NCBI GenBank assembly: GCA_963765105.1
Contig: CAVXUW010000002.1
Coordinates: 372,001 to 436,000, forward strand
DNA from: CALMEC01 sp963765105
GTDB lineage: Bacteria; Actinomycetota; Thermoleophilia; Miltoncostaeales; Miltoncostaeaceae
Length of the DNA: 64,000 bases
Direction of reading: 5' to 3'
The notes under the pieces are model-generated. The model worked only from the letters and a program-made list of their open reading frames with translations. It was not told where the DNA came from and ran no database searches. This document shows, piece after piece, positions 35,368 to 44,238 of the stretch (position 1 is its first letter; every line of letters begins with the position of its first letter). Position numbers and translations under genes: made by a program.

Positions 35368-35934
35368 CTACGTCGCTGTGACCCCTTCGGCAATCAACTC
35401 CACGCGGAGACGATCGAGACAGCGCTGGCGCGTCGGGCCGATGCTGCCGACCGGCATATCGAAGGCGGCGCTCACCTCGTCGTAGCTGGGTGACGGGTCG
35501 CTGCTGAGCACACGGAGGAGTTGCTGGCAGCGGTCTGAGATCCGCGAGAAGGCGGTCCACAGGGCCGAGTCACGCTCGGTTCGCAAGAGGCCGACGTCGA
35601 TCTCGGCCACCGGCTCGGTGGCGGCACGATCGAACACGCTGTCGTCATCCGTCAGCACGTTGCGTCCGGCGATGCGGAGGCACCGCAGGCATTCGCGACG
35701 CGCGGTGGTCACGAGCCATCCCGCGAGCCGTTCCGGGTCGCGAATCGTTCCGAGGTTCTCGACTAGGCGCAGCCAGGTTGTCTGGACGACATCGCCCGCT
35801 TCGGCATCGCCCAGGCGATGCGATCGAACGGTTGCCCACACCAGCCCCTGGAACTGGGAGACCAGAGAGTCCCAGGCGTTTTGGTCGCCCTCGGCGGCGG
35901 CACGCACCACGGTGGCAATCTGCCCAGGTCGCAT
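35368..35934 (-). CDS. ECF-type RNA polymerase sigma factor
   Basis: A 188-residue ECF sigma factor. Region 2 spans AWDSLVSQFQGLVWATVRSH, DVVQTTWLRLVENLGTIRDP and ERLAGWLVTTARRECLRCLR. Region 4 spans SALWTAFSRISDRCQQLLRV and SYDEVSAAFDMPVGSIGPTR, with the recognition helix SIGPTRQRCLDRLR. It lies 64 nt behind the S8 peptidase gene and 143 nt ahead of the partner gene, same strand. ATG 35934 chosen; the longer frame to 36093 overlaps the peptidase. No anti-sigma factor with a membrane span is adjacent. Confidence 0.88.
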   Translation of the reverse strand: MRPGQIATVVRAAAEGDQNAWDSLVSQFQGLVWATVRSHRLGDAEAGDVVQTTWLRLVENLGTIRDPERLAGWLVTTARRECLRCLRIAGRNVLTDDDSVFDRAATEPVAEIDVGLLRTERDSALWTAFSRISDRCQQLLRVLSSDPSPSYDEVSAAFDMPVGSIGPTRQRCLDRLRVELIAEGVTAT

Positions 35935-35998
35935 AGGCACGATCCTACCCCCGGCCGCAGGAAGGCTCCGCACGCCGGGGGCAGGTGATGGGTGAGGC

Positions 35999-37300
35999 TT
36001 AGACTGTGACGGCGACGCCCCAGTCGGGGATGGCCGTTCCCGTGGCCTTGAGATCGTCGAGTGCATCGGTTGGAGTGCGGCCCTTCCCGACACCTACGGC
36101 GATGGCGGCCGACACGCGGGGAGCGGCAAACGAGGTTCCGGTCCACACCGCGATCGGGTCCTTGTTTCCCCAGGTATCCGGGTCGCTGTCCGCAGTTTTC
36201 AACTCTTCGCCGGGAACGAACGTGCTGACGATGCCCTCGCCGGTCGTCGACACGTCAATCCACCAACCGTGTTTCGACCACACCGTCGGCTGGTTGGTCT
36301 GCGTCAGGGCCGCCACTGCGGTGACGTTTGGGAGCGCTGCGGGCCAGGTCGGGAGCTGATCGTAGGAATTCCCTGCCGCGGCAACCATGACCATGTCCGG
36401 GTTGTTCGCCGCGGCATCGGCGACCGCGTCGGCGATCGCGATGGAGTTGTCGTGATCGGGCTCCTCCGTCCCGAGCGACATGTTGATGACGTGAGGTTTG
36501 AGCGATGCGGCCTTCTCGATGGCGCGCGCAACCTCGATGCTGCTTCCCACGCCATCGCTGTCAAGCGCGCGAATCATGGTGATCTTCGTCTTTGGGGCGA
36601 TCGTCCGGATGACGCCCGCGACAAAAGTTCCGTGACCGGCGGCAAGGTCGAGGAAGTCACCGTCGCCCTCCTGCACGTTGATCGCGGTGAGCGGATCGAC
36701 GTTGTCGGGGTCGACGATGCCGGTGAGAAGCTTGTCGCCTCGCGCGTCCGCGTTCGCGTGGATGCCGGTGTCGATCACAACAACGTGTGCTCCAGCACCC
36801 GCCTCGGGGTCGCCTGTCACGGTGAGTTGAACGGGGGAGAGTTCGGGCGTGACGTGGCTCTTCGACCGCATGCCCGAGGCTGCAATCGTGTTAGGACTCG
36901 ACTCAATGCAATGGGTGCGAAGGCACCGAATCGCACAGAGAACGTGTTCCGGACCGACGTCGGCGGAAAACAGCGCGTACCGACGCGGACCGATGGCGAG
37001 GGGTTCGCGCCGGTATTGATCTCCGAGCGCCGCTGCGGCGCGATCGGCGTCGCGTTCCCGAACAATGATCTGACCGCGAGCGATCAGCAACGGGTCACGA
37101 CGCGGTTGGCGGAGAAGGTCAACCCGTGTGGTCGCCACATCTCCGAGGTCCCCCTCGAGTATCCGGCGGTGTCGTTTTCTCAGCAGCACAGGCGTTGAAC
37201 GCGCACGTTTGTTGTCGAGGAGTTCGGTGATTTGCTTCTCGATCGACCGAGATATCGGCGCCGGGTTCTTCCCCGTAGGTGACGGTTTCTGTTCGGCCAT
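35999..37300 (-). CDS. Subtilisin-like serine protease (S8) without signal peptide
   Basis: A 433-residue subtilase. The triad is complete: Asp177 (HVVVIDTGI), His223 (AGHGTFVAGV), Ser390 (TGTSFAAPR), with the oxyanion Asn311 (VAAAGNS). No signal peptide or membrane helix precedes it; the basic N-terminal 150 residues may be a propeptide or docking region. The ATG at 37300 follows GGGGGGAG. It is divergent from the CHAT gene and leads the ECF sigma, partner and methyltransferase genes. Intracellular action is inferred from the lack of an export signal. Confidence 0.87.
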   Translation of the reverse strand: MAEQKPSPTGKNPAPISRSIEKQITELLDNKRARSTPVLLRKRHRRILEGDLGDVATTRVDLLRQPRRDPLLIARGQIIVRERDADRAAAALGDQYRREPLAIGPRRYALFSADVGPEHVLCAIRCLRTHCIESSPNTIAASGMRSKSHVTPELSPVQLTVTGDPEAGAGAHVVVIDTGIHANADARGDKLLTGIVDPDNVDPLTAINVQEGDGDFLDLAAGHGTFVAGVIRTIAPKTKITMIRALDSDGVGSSIEVARAIEKAASLKPHVINMSLGTEEPDHDNSIAIADAVADAAANNPDMVMVAAAGNSYDQLPTWPAALPNVTAVAALTQTNQPTVWSKHGWWIDVSTTGEGIVSTFVPGEELKTADSDPDTWGNKDPIAVWTGTSFAAPRVSAAIAVGVGKGRTPTDALDDLKATGTAIPDWGVAVTV

Positions 37301-37479
37301 GTTTGTCTCCCCCCAGTACTTCGTAGGATTGGCGGACGGTCACCAGCCGCCCAGAGGAACTCCTGGCGACGCATCCCAACCAACGTGAGCGGGAAAATAC
37401 TCTCCTGATACACGCTCAGGAGGCGTGGACGCGCGTCCGTGACGATCAGCGCCGTGGGCGCCATCACGCCGACGACCTC

Positions 37480-40041
37480 GTGATCGAGGCGCGCGCGCAG
37501 AGAAACGCCCCTGCACTCGTTGCCGCACTCCGGGCGCGAGGGTGGGCCGAACGTGAGGTTTTCGCCTTCGACGCCGCCAAACGAACGCTGGACGAGGCGG
37601 CGCGGGTGGCCCGCCGTTGTGAGCTATTCGATCAGCTTGCCGAAGTGCTCGCAACCCGAGCTTCCGTGCTTTTGGAACAAGGCAGAGTGTCTGCCGCCCG
37701 TCGTGATATCGCCAGCGCCCGGGAGGCGGTTGGGGGGCGGACGACTCCCGAGATCGACGCTCAAGAGGCGATCATCGAAGACGCCGTCGGCGACCTCGCA
37801 ACGGCGATTCGCCTCTATCGAGCGGCGATCCGCCGGGGCGGCTCCCACCTTCCGGTGGAGACAGGCTTCACACTCCACAACAACCTCGGACGCATCTTTT
37901 CGCAGACGGGCGACCTCTCCGGCGCGCGCAAACACCTCGATCAGGCGGCAAAGCTGGCGGCTCAACTCGGCCGAAACAAGCTGGGCTACGTCACCCACAA
38001 CCAGGCGACCGTCGCGCTTCGGGCTGGATCGATAACCGACGCCCTCCGGTGGTTCGATGAGGCGGAACGCATCCTCCGCGATGTCGGCATGCCACTTGCG
38101 GAGCACTACATGGAACGATTCGACGCGTTCATGGCCCTCCGCCTCCTTGACGAGGCGATCGACGCGTCCGAGCGGGCGATCACGGAGTTCGAACAGGGGA
38201 GCTTCACGCTCCTTGTGGGAGAGGCTCGTCTGCGGCAGGCACGTGCGTTCCTGGCCGCAGGCCATCGAGATGACGCGCTCATCAGTGCCGCCCGAGCGGC
38301 GAAAGAGCTCACAACGGCGCGTCGGGTGGCCTGGTGCGCGCAGGCGGAGCTGGTGCAGCTCACTGCCAAGCTCGCGAACGGAGGCGCCGTCGCTGAGGAT
38401 CTGCGGGCCGCTCGTCGCTGCGCTGCGCAGCTTCGTCGGTCGGGGTTCGTCGATGAAGCGGGCGAGGCGCATCTCGTGGCAGCTGACATTGCTCTGGCGC
38501 TCGGTCGTCGCGCCGCCGCGATTCGCGAATTGGAGCAGCTCCTCGCGCTTCCCGCGACGTCGGGGATTCTCCATCGGGTGCGTCGCTACCGCGCCGCCGC
38601 GCGCCGAGCGGAACTGGTGGACGAGCCGCAGGTGGCGGTCCGTGCCGCGGGGGCAGGACTCCGACTGCTCGCGCGCTACCGACGTTCACTCCCCACAAGC
38701 GAGTTACGCGCGCTCGCCGCGGGGCATGGAGTCGAGTTGGCGGTAGTCGGCGCTCGTCGTGCGCTCGTACGCGGTCACGGCGCAGGGCTTCTCGGGTGGA
38801 TCGAACGGGGGCGTGCCGTCGCGACACTGCATGAACCGCCCCGATACGACGACGACCGCCTCGCAGAGTTGTTTGGAGAGCTGCGCGACGTGCTCGCGCA
38901 ACGGCATGAGTCCGATGAGAGCGATCCTTCCTCGACCGATCAGCACGTACGACGTCAAGCGCGGCTCGAGGCTGCGATCCAGGCGCGGTTGCGCACCCTC
39001 GATCCCATCGCCATCGAGGCGGACGCCGTGACGCCTATCAGTGCGATCGTCGACGCTGTCGGCGAGCGGGCCCTGATCACCATCGGCGACATCGCCGGAT
39101 CGCTGACGGCTGTGAGCGTGTATCGCGGTGCCGTCCGGCTTAGTCTGCTTGGGCGTACCGCTGACGCCGTTGCGGAGCAGGCCGCCGTGCTCTTCAGCCT
39201 TCGTCGGCTTATCGCCGCGCGTTCGGAACGCCAGCGTGTCGCGTCGCAGGAGGGGCTCGAGGTCGCCATCGCACGGCTCGACGCGATGCTCATCGCACCA
39301 CTCGTCGAGGAGATGGACGGGGCGACCTCGTGCGTGATCTCTCCGCCGGCGCCCCTCTTCGCAACGCCGTGGCACACGCTTCCCTCACTGCGGTCGCACG
39401 CGATCTCGATCACCCCTTCGGCGACGGCCTGGATGCGGGCGCTGGCTCCGCGGCAATCGCAACGACACGTTGCTCTCATCGCCGGGCCGAGGCTTGAGGC
39501 CGCCGACAATGAGGTTGACCAACTCTGCCGACTCTACGGCGCGCCACGGCCTCTCCACGGATCGGATGCAACGGTTGCGGCAACACTTGCGGTGCTCGAC
39601 GGCGCGGCGATCGCACACTTCGCATGCCACGGGTCGTTCCGGGCGGACAATCCGAGCTTCTCAAGCCTTGAGCTGGCAGACGGTCCTATGACCGTGCTCG
39701 AGCTTGAGCAACTGGGTCACGCGCCCGCCGTTGTCGTGCTGGCTGCCTGTGACTCGGGCGTCTCCGAAGCGCTTCCTGGTGACGAGCTGCTCGGGTTGGT
39801 GGGCGCGCTCATCGCGAAGGGAACTCGCGCAGTTGTCGCGAGTGTGGTCGGGGTACCCGATCTCATGGCGACCCCGATGATGGTTTCGCTGCACACGGCG
39901 ATGTGCGGCGGAGCCAGCGTTGCGGAGTCGCTGCGTGTGGCACGCAACTCGTTGGACATCGCCAGTCGGGACGGTTTGGTCACGGCCACGGCATTCGGTT
40001 GCTTCGGGGCGGGCGATGTGACCACGGGGCGTGTCTCGTAA
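37480..40041 (+). CDS. TPR-CHAT protein (caspase-like protease)
   Basis: An 853-residue protein. Residues about 30-450 are TPR-like helical repeats (TLHNNLGRIFSQTGDLSGAR, HNQATVALRAGSITDALRWF). The C-terminal CHAT domain (about 540-850) is a caspase-like Cys protease; its dyad is His717 in HFACHGSF and Cys757 in VVLAACDSG. Both are intact. GTG 37480 is the first canonical start, but the frame is open back to 37327 and the upstream codons read like protein (ATHPNQRERENTLLIHAQEA). An ACG at 37369 or CTG at 37363 behind GAGGA could be the true start. Divergent from the S8 gene. Confidence 0.85.
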   Translation: MIEARAQRNAPALVAALRARGWAEREVFAFDAAKRTLDEAARVARRCELFDQLAEVLATRASVLLEQGRVSAARRDIASAREAVGGRTTPEIDAQEAIIEDAVGDLATAIRLYRAAIRRGGSHLPVETGFTLHNNLGRIFSQTGDLSGARKHLDQAAKLAAQLGRNKLGYVTHNQATVALRAGSITDALRWFDEAERILRDVGMPLAEHYMERFDAFMALRLLDEAIDASERAITEFEQGSFTLLVGEARLRQARAFLAAGHRDDALISAARAAKELTTARRVAWCAQAELVQLTAKLANGGAVAEDLRAARRCAAQLRRSGFVDEAGEAHLVAADIALALGRRAAAIRELEQLLALPATSGILHRVRRYRAAARRAELVDEPQVAVRAAGAGLRLLARYRRSLPTSELRALAAGHGVELAVVGARRALVRGHGAGLLGWIERGRAVATLHEPPRYDDDRLAELFGELRDVLAQRHESDESDPSSTDQHVRRQARLEAAIQARLRTLDPIAIEADAVTPISAIVDAVGERALITIGDIAGSLTAVSVYRGAVRLSLLGRTADAVAEQAAVLFSLRRLIAARSERQRVASQEGLEVAIARLDAMLIAPLVEEMDGATSCVISPPAPLFATPWHTLPSLRSHAISITPSATAWMRALAPRQSQRHVALIAGPRLEAADNEVDQLCRLYGAPRPLHGSDATVAATLAVLDGAAIAHFACHGSFRADNPSFSSLELADGPMTVLELEQLGHAPAVVVLAACDSGVSEALPGDELLGLVGALIAKGTRAVVASVVGVPDLMATPMMVSLHTAMCGGASVAESLRVARNSLDIASRDGLVTATAFGCFGAGDVTTGRVS

Positions 40042-40050
40042 CATCGCCAC

Positions 40051-40953
40051 ATGGACCTTCGCCATCTCGTTACCTTCTGCGCCGTCGTCGACCGCGGTTC
40101 GTTCTCGGCTGCGGCCGAGGAGCTGGGGATTTCACAGCCCGCCGTGTCGGCGCAAATTCGCGCGCTTGAGGAGAAGGTTGGTCATCGGCTGCTCGACCGC
40201 GCCGGTCGTCGTGTTGCGGTGACCGAGGCCGGAGCCACCGTCGATGTTTACGCACGTCGTCTTCTCGCTCTTGAGAGGGAGCTGGAGCGTGAGCTCGCTG
40301 ATGCCGGCGATGTCGTTTCGGGACGGCTCGAGCTCGGAAGCTCCACCGGTCCGGGCGAGATCCTCCTGCCACGGATCCTCGCGGCGTTCCGCGAGGCCCA
40401 TCCCGACGTGTTTGTGAGCCTGGTCGTCCACGACACCCAAACCGTCTGTGACCGTGTGCTGGCCGGTGAGCTTGAGCTGGGCATCGTCGGAGCGTCACGT
40501 CCCCATCGCGGGCTCGTGTTTACGCCGTTCCTTCGTGACGAGTTGGTCCTCGTTGTGCCTCCCGACCACCCTGTGGCGGAGGCCGAGACGGTGACCTTGG
40601 CCCACGTCGCCACGCTTGCGCTCATCCAACAGCAACGCGGAGGTGGGGTGCGCGCCGTGCTGGACGACGCTTTTCGTGCGGCCGGTCTGCGTCCTGCCGA
40701 CGTCAACGTGGTGATGGAACTCGGCCTTCAGCAGTCGGTCAAGGCCGCCGTGCTGGATGGGGCCGGGGCGACGGTGCTCTCGCCCCTCGCCGTGGCGGAG
40801 GAGGTTGCGGCCGGTCGCCTCGTGACCATTCCGATCGCCGATCACGGGCTGATACGCGACTTCTCCCTCGTGCGCGCCACGGGTCGGACGCCGAGTCGGC
40901 TCATCACGGCGTTCGTCGATTTCGCCGTGCAGCAGGTGGACGCAAACCAATAA
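40051..40953 (+). CDS. LysR-family transcriptional regulator
   Basis: A 300-residue LysR protein. The N-terminal winged helix is classical: MDLRHLVTFCAVVDRGSFSA, ELGISQPAVSAQIRALE, RLLDRAGRRVAVTEAG. The C-terminal substrate domain starts GRLELGSSTGPGEILLPRIL. The sequence is of the CysL/CbbR kind, but the ligand is unknown. It is followed by two palindromes and the comA gene on the same strand, which is the obvious target. Only 9 nt lie between the CHAT stop and this ATG. Confidence 0.9.
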   Translation: MDLRHLVTFCAVVDRGSFSAAAEELGISQPAVSAQIRALEEKVGHRLLDRAGRRVAVTEAGATVDVYARRLLALERELERELADAGDVVSGRLELGSSTGPGEILLPRILAAFREAHPDVFVSLVVHDTQTVCDRVLAGELELGIVGASRPHRGLVFTPFLRDELVLVVPPDHPVAEAETVTLAHVATLALIQQQRGGGVRAVLDDAFRAAGLRPADVNVVMELGLQQSVKAAVLDGAGATVLSPLAVAEEVAAGRLVTIPIADHGLIRDFSLVRATGRTPSRLITAFVDFAVQQVDANQ

Positions 40954-40980
40954 CGATTCGTTATCGGTGCTATCCGATAA
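40951..40980. promoter_or_regulatory. Two overlapping palindromes between lysR and comA
   Basis: TAACGA-T-TCGTTA (40951-40963) is a perfect palindrome covering the lysR stop codon. TTATCGG-TGCTAT-CCGATAA (40961-40980) is a second perfect one, 10 nt before the comA ATG. Both have LysR-box character (inverted repeats in AT-rich DNA). A transcription start inside would leave a very short leader for comA. Terminator function is unlikely since no T-run follows. Confidence 0.55.
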
Positions 40981-40989
40981 GCTTTCCGC

Positions 40990-41769
40990 ATGCCAACGGA
41001 ACTGAACGCCCCATCCTTTCTTTCACTCCCCGAGCACGCGCCCAAGCCGCGGGACGTGGGGCTCACCCATGTCATCGACAAGGGACACGCGCTCGCGCAC
41101 ATCGAGAGTCTCTTTGCCGGTTCTGGGGAGTACATCGACATCGTCAAGCTGGGGTGGGGCACGTCGTATGTCACCCGCAACTTGCGAGAGAAAATCGCGC
41201 TCTACCGCAGCCTCGGGGTCGCCGTTGTTCTCGGTGGGACTTTGTTCGAGGTGGCGATTGCCCAGGGCAAGGTGGACGAATACCGCCGGTGGGTGTCCGA
41301 CCTCGGCCTGACACATGTCGAGATCTCCGACGGTGCCGTCAGCATTCCCCACGCAGAGAAGCTTGAGCTCATTCGCTCGCTCGCCCAAGATTTCACGGTG
41401 CTGTCGGAAGTGGGCTCGAAGGATGACGCCGTCGTGATCGCGCCCTACAAGTGGGTGGAGATGATCACCGCCGAGCTCGAGGCCGGTTCGTGGAAGGTCA
41501 TCATGGAGGCCCGCGAGTCGGGCACCGCCGGGCTCTACCGCCCCGACGGTGAGATCCGCTCCGGCCTCGTCGACGAGGTCACCCACTACGTCGACCAGAC
41601 TCGACTCCTGTTTGAGGCGCCTCAGAAGCCGCAGCAGGTGTGGTTTATCTCCCAGTTTGGCCCCAATGTCAACCTCGGGAACATCCCGCCCGAAGAGGTC
41701 ATCGCTCTGGAAACATTGCGACTGGGCCTTCGGGCCGACACGATCGCTCTGAGCGCCGACGCTCGGTAG
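40990..41769 (+). CDS. comA: Phosphosulfolactate synthase
   Basis: ComA adds sulfite to phosphoenolpyruvate to form (2R)-phosphosulfolactate, the first step to coenzyme M in archaea and to 3-sulfolactate in some bacteria. The TIM-barrel protein matches the family at GLTHVIDKG, YIDIVKLGWGTSYV, VVLGGTLFEVA, VEISDGAVSIP, DFTVLSEVGSKD and WKVIMEARESGTAGLYR. Length 259 is typical. No comB, comC or other pathway gene is adjacent. Controlled, by position, by the upstream LysR gene. The product's fate in this organism is unknown. Confidence 0.88.
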   Translation: MPTELNAPSFLSLPEHAPKPRDVGLTHVIDKGHALAHIESLFAGSGEYIDIVKLGWGTSYVTRNLREKIALYRSLGVAVVLGGTLFEVAIAQGKVDEYRRWVSDLGLTHVEISDGAVSIPHAEKLELIRSLAQDFTVLSEVGSKDDAVVIAPYKWVEMITAELEAGSWKVIMEARESGTAGLYRPDGEIRSGLVDEVTHYVDQTRLLFEAPQKPQQVWFISQFGPNVNLGNIPPEEVIALETLRLGLRADTIALSADAR

Positions 41770-41793
41770 CTGCCGGACGGACTTGGCGAATCG

Positions 41794-43761
41794 GTGACGC
41801 CCGGACATGATGTCGCCGTGCGGAGGATTCTGACCATCCTGGTTGCCGGCGCGTTTGCGGCAACACCCGCGGTGGCGGCGGACGCCGACCGTCCGGCGGG
41901 AGCGACGTTCAGTTGGGGCCAAGAGCTTCGGCAGCAGAAGCTGCCGGGGTGGACGCCGAAGAAGAACCCGGTTTCCGCCAAACGGTGGACCATCCTCGCG
42001 AACTCGCTCTTGACGACCGCGGGGCGCAACGGTCTGTGGTTCTCCGGCTCTGCCGCCCTGCCCTTCGACTTGCCGATCCGTGACACCGAACCCATCGCGG
42101 GATGGTTCACCCGTGCCAACTACCGACGCCTTAACGCCCAGACCGGAATCAAGTTCGACGTGAACTGGGAGCTGAAGGTCGCCGACCTAGCCAAACGGCG
42201 GAAGCTTCACACGTCGTGGAACATCCGCAACCCCATCCCGGCGCGCCGCTACTTGATGTTCGGCCCGGGCTGGCAGAAGACCGCGAAGCGTGAGATCCGA
42301 CGGATCGTTCCCAAGTACCGCGGCCTCTCGTACCGCAACTACTACACCGGTGTTGACGAGCCCATGGTCTTCCCGCCCACGGGCCCGGCAGAGCGCTCTG
42401 CTCTTGGGCGCCAGATCCTCGCCGAGGTGCAGGCCCAGTACGGCCAGCCCGCCCCGGTGGGGAACGCGCCGCGCAGTACGAGCCCCGAGGAGGGGCTGAA
42501 GTGGCTGGCGTTCAACCGTTATGCGGGCGCCAAGTACTTCGCTTCACGTAAGGAGCTGGCCGACCTCATCCGCCGCCTCGACCCGGCGGGTCAGGTGAGC
42601 CCGAACAGCTACGCCTTCATTGACGGCTTCATCCCGTGGGACTACACACAGCTCGCCACTGTCGCCGACGTCGTGGAGCTCGACCCGTATGTCTCCTACG
42701 ACGAGGCCAAGAACCCGGGCCGGGGGCGCTACAACCACGGCTTCGGAACGAAGCTGATGAGCGACCTCACGGGAAAGCGCGTGCGCACCATCGTTCAGGC
42801 CTTCCCCTATCAGGGCTACGACCCGACGGCTGCCGACCTGTGGACCTGGTCGTCGCAGGCCGTTCGTGCGGGAGGGACCGATCTCAGCCTCTACGGCGAG
42901 ACGAATCCTCGATTCACGCGGCCGAAGGTCTATGCGGCCATGTTGGGGATCGCCAACACGATGACGACGGCGCGCCTGCCCGCACCGCCGGTCGACCCGA
43001 CGAACCTCGTGGTGTACGCCACTGCCAGCGAGGCGCAGGGGCAGCCCGACATCCCGTTTGCCGAGCGTCCCCGCACCCGTGCCGACGCCCTCTACACCAC
43101 TTACTCCGTGTTGGGTGAACTGGCCAACTCGGCGTTTACGTTCGAGAGCGACACCCGGCTGGTGGCCGACCCCGCCCGCCTGGCCCAGGCCCGCACCATC
43201 TGGCTCCCGCGCGGCGAGACGCTCGACCGCCCGTTCGCCGAGGCGCTACTGGCCTGGGTACGCGCCGGTGGAACGCTCATCGTCACCGACCCCAACGCCT
43301 TTACCCGCGCCCCCGACGGCACCTCGCTGGCCGACATCCGTATCGCCCTCAACGGTGCCCTCATCGAGGCCACCCCGCGCGCCTCCATGTTCACGGTCCC
43401 CGCGGGGAGCCTGGCCCCCGGCCAGCCCTCACGCGCACTCACCGTCCCGGTGCATGGCGCTACCGCCCGCGCCTTCATCGGCGTGCCGGCCGACGCCACC
43501 GTGATCGGCTCCTACGCCGACGGCACCCCGGCCGCCTTCCGCCGCCCCGTCGGCTCCGGACAGGTGGTGAACGTCGCCGCGCAGACGATGTTCCCCGCCA
43601 CCCTGGATGCGCCTGGCGATTTGGTCCCCTTCGCCGCCGCCCTGCTCACCTGGCGCGGCGCGCAACTGAACCACCCCGCCTGGCGCTACGAACTGCCGGG
43701 CCACCCCGAACCCGGCCGCCGCCCCTGGAAGACCGCCATCGCCCCGGGCTACGCGCCGTAA
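41794..43761 (+). CDS. Large secreted glycosidase-like protein (paralogue 2)
   Basis: Paralogue of the 24170-26065 gene, 655 residues, similar over its whole length. Signal peptide ends TPAVAADA; start GTG 41794 or GTG 41818. The shared barrel motifs are present: YYTGVDEPMVF (Asp188-Glu189), FIPWDYTQLATVADVVELDPY, YNHGFGTKLMSDLTGKRVR and TIVQAFPYQGY. At the last site this copy has Gln335 where paralogue 1 has Glu330. The C-terminal domain again contains LDRPFAEALLAWVRAGGTLI, like the trimerisation domain of GH42 enzymes. If the Glu is catalytic, this copy may have lost or changed activity. Confidence 0.72.
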   Translation: MTPGHDVAVRRILTILVAGAFAATPAVAADADRPAGATFSWGQELRQQKLPGWTPKKNPVSAKRWTILANSLLTTAGRNGLWFSGSAALPFDLPIRDTEPIAGWFTRANYRRLNAQTGIKFDVNWELKVADLAKRRKLHTSWNIRNPIPARRYLMFGPGWQKTAKREIRRIVPKYRGLSYRNYYTGVDEPMVFPPTGPAERSALGRQILAEVQAQYGQPAPVGNAPRSTSPEEGLKWLAFNRYAGAKYFASRKELADLIRRLDPAGQVSPNSYAFIDGFIPWDYTQLATVADVVELDPYVSYDEAKNPGRGRYNHGFGTKLMSDLTGKRVRTIVQAFPYQGYDPTAADLWTWSSQAVRAGGTDLSLYGETNPRFTRPKVYAAMLGIANTMTTARLPAPPVDPTNLVVYATASEAQGQPDIPFAERPRTRADALYTTYSVLGELANSAFTFESDTRLVADPARLAQARTIWLPRGETLDRPFAEALLAWVRAGGTLIVTDPNAFTRAPDGTSLADIRIALNGALIEATPRASMFTVPAGSLAPGQPSRALTVPVHGATARAFIGVPADATVIGSYADGTPAAFRRPVGSGQVVNVAAQTMFPATLDAPGDLVPFAAALLTWRGAQLNHPAWRYELPGHPEPGRRPWKTAIAPGYAP

Positions 43762-43932
43762 CCACCCCGGTGCTGCTCGGATCTGACGGGCCTGGTGACC
43801 CCGACGCCTGACTGACGAGTTCGCTGTTCGGCCGACCAATCGACCCTTAGATCCGGCGTTTGGAAGTAGTTATGAGACTTTCGGGAAGAGCCTCCCTGCG
43901 TGGCGTGCATCTTGAGGCAGGCTGGGTGATTT

Positions 43933-44151
43933 TGTCCCGCGTCGAGAAAGTTGGCAGGGTCGTAGAGTCGGGCTCCTGAGAGGGGAGCTACACGATGGGA
44001 AGACCGTCTTTGATACCGACCGAGGAGAAGGTTCGCCTCGTGTTGTCGGTGATCAGTGGTGAGATGACGCTTGCTCAGGCAGCCCGGCATGGGAAGGTGT
44101 CGGAGCAGTTTGTGAGTCGTTGGAAGCAGCAGTTCTTGTCGGGGGCGAGCA
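43933..44151 (+). mobile_element. Truncated IS3-type element (left end and start of orfA)
   Basis: From TGTCCCGCGTCGAGAAAGTT the sequence copies the left end of the complete element at 52883, including the shared string CGTAGAGTCGGGCTCCTGAG. OrfA starts at ATG 43995 (MGRPSLIPTEEKVRLVLSVI) and runs to RWKQQFLSGAS, then similarity stops at about 44151. orfB and the right end are missing. The break lies just upstream of the damaged toxin-antitoxin pair. The stretch 43762-43932 shows nothing else. Confidence 0.8.
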
Positions 44152-44238
44152 TCACCGAAAACTGCACAACGAACAAGGTTTCGGTAACGGTTTCGGTGGC
44201 GGTGTGCGGAGTTTCCCCTCTACTACACATGCCAATGT

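Noticed and set aside
36269..37198. 309-codon plus-strand frame opposite the S8 protease of the CHAT locus
   Set aside because: Shadow of the subtilase; triad residues are on the minus strand.
40951..40980. Palindromes read as a lysR terminator
   Set aside because: No T-run follows and the second palindrome ends 10 nt before the comA start, so an operator fits better.
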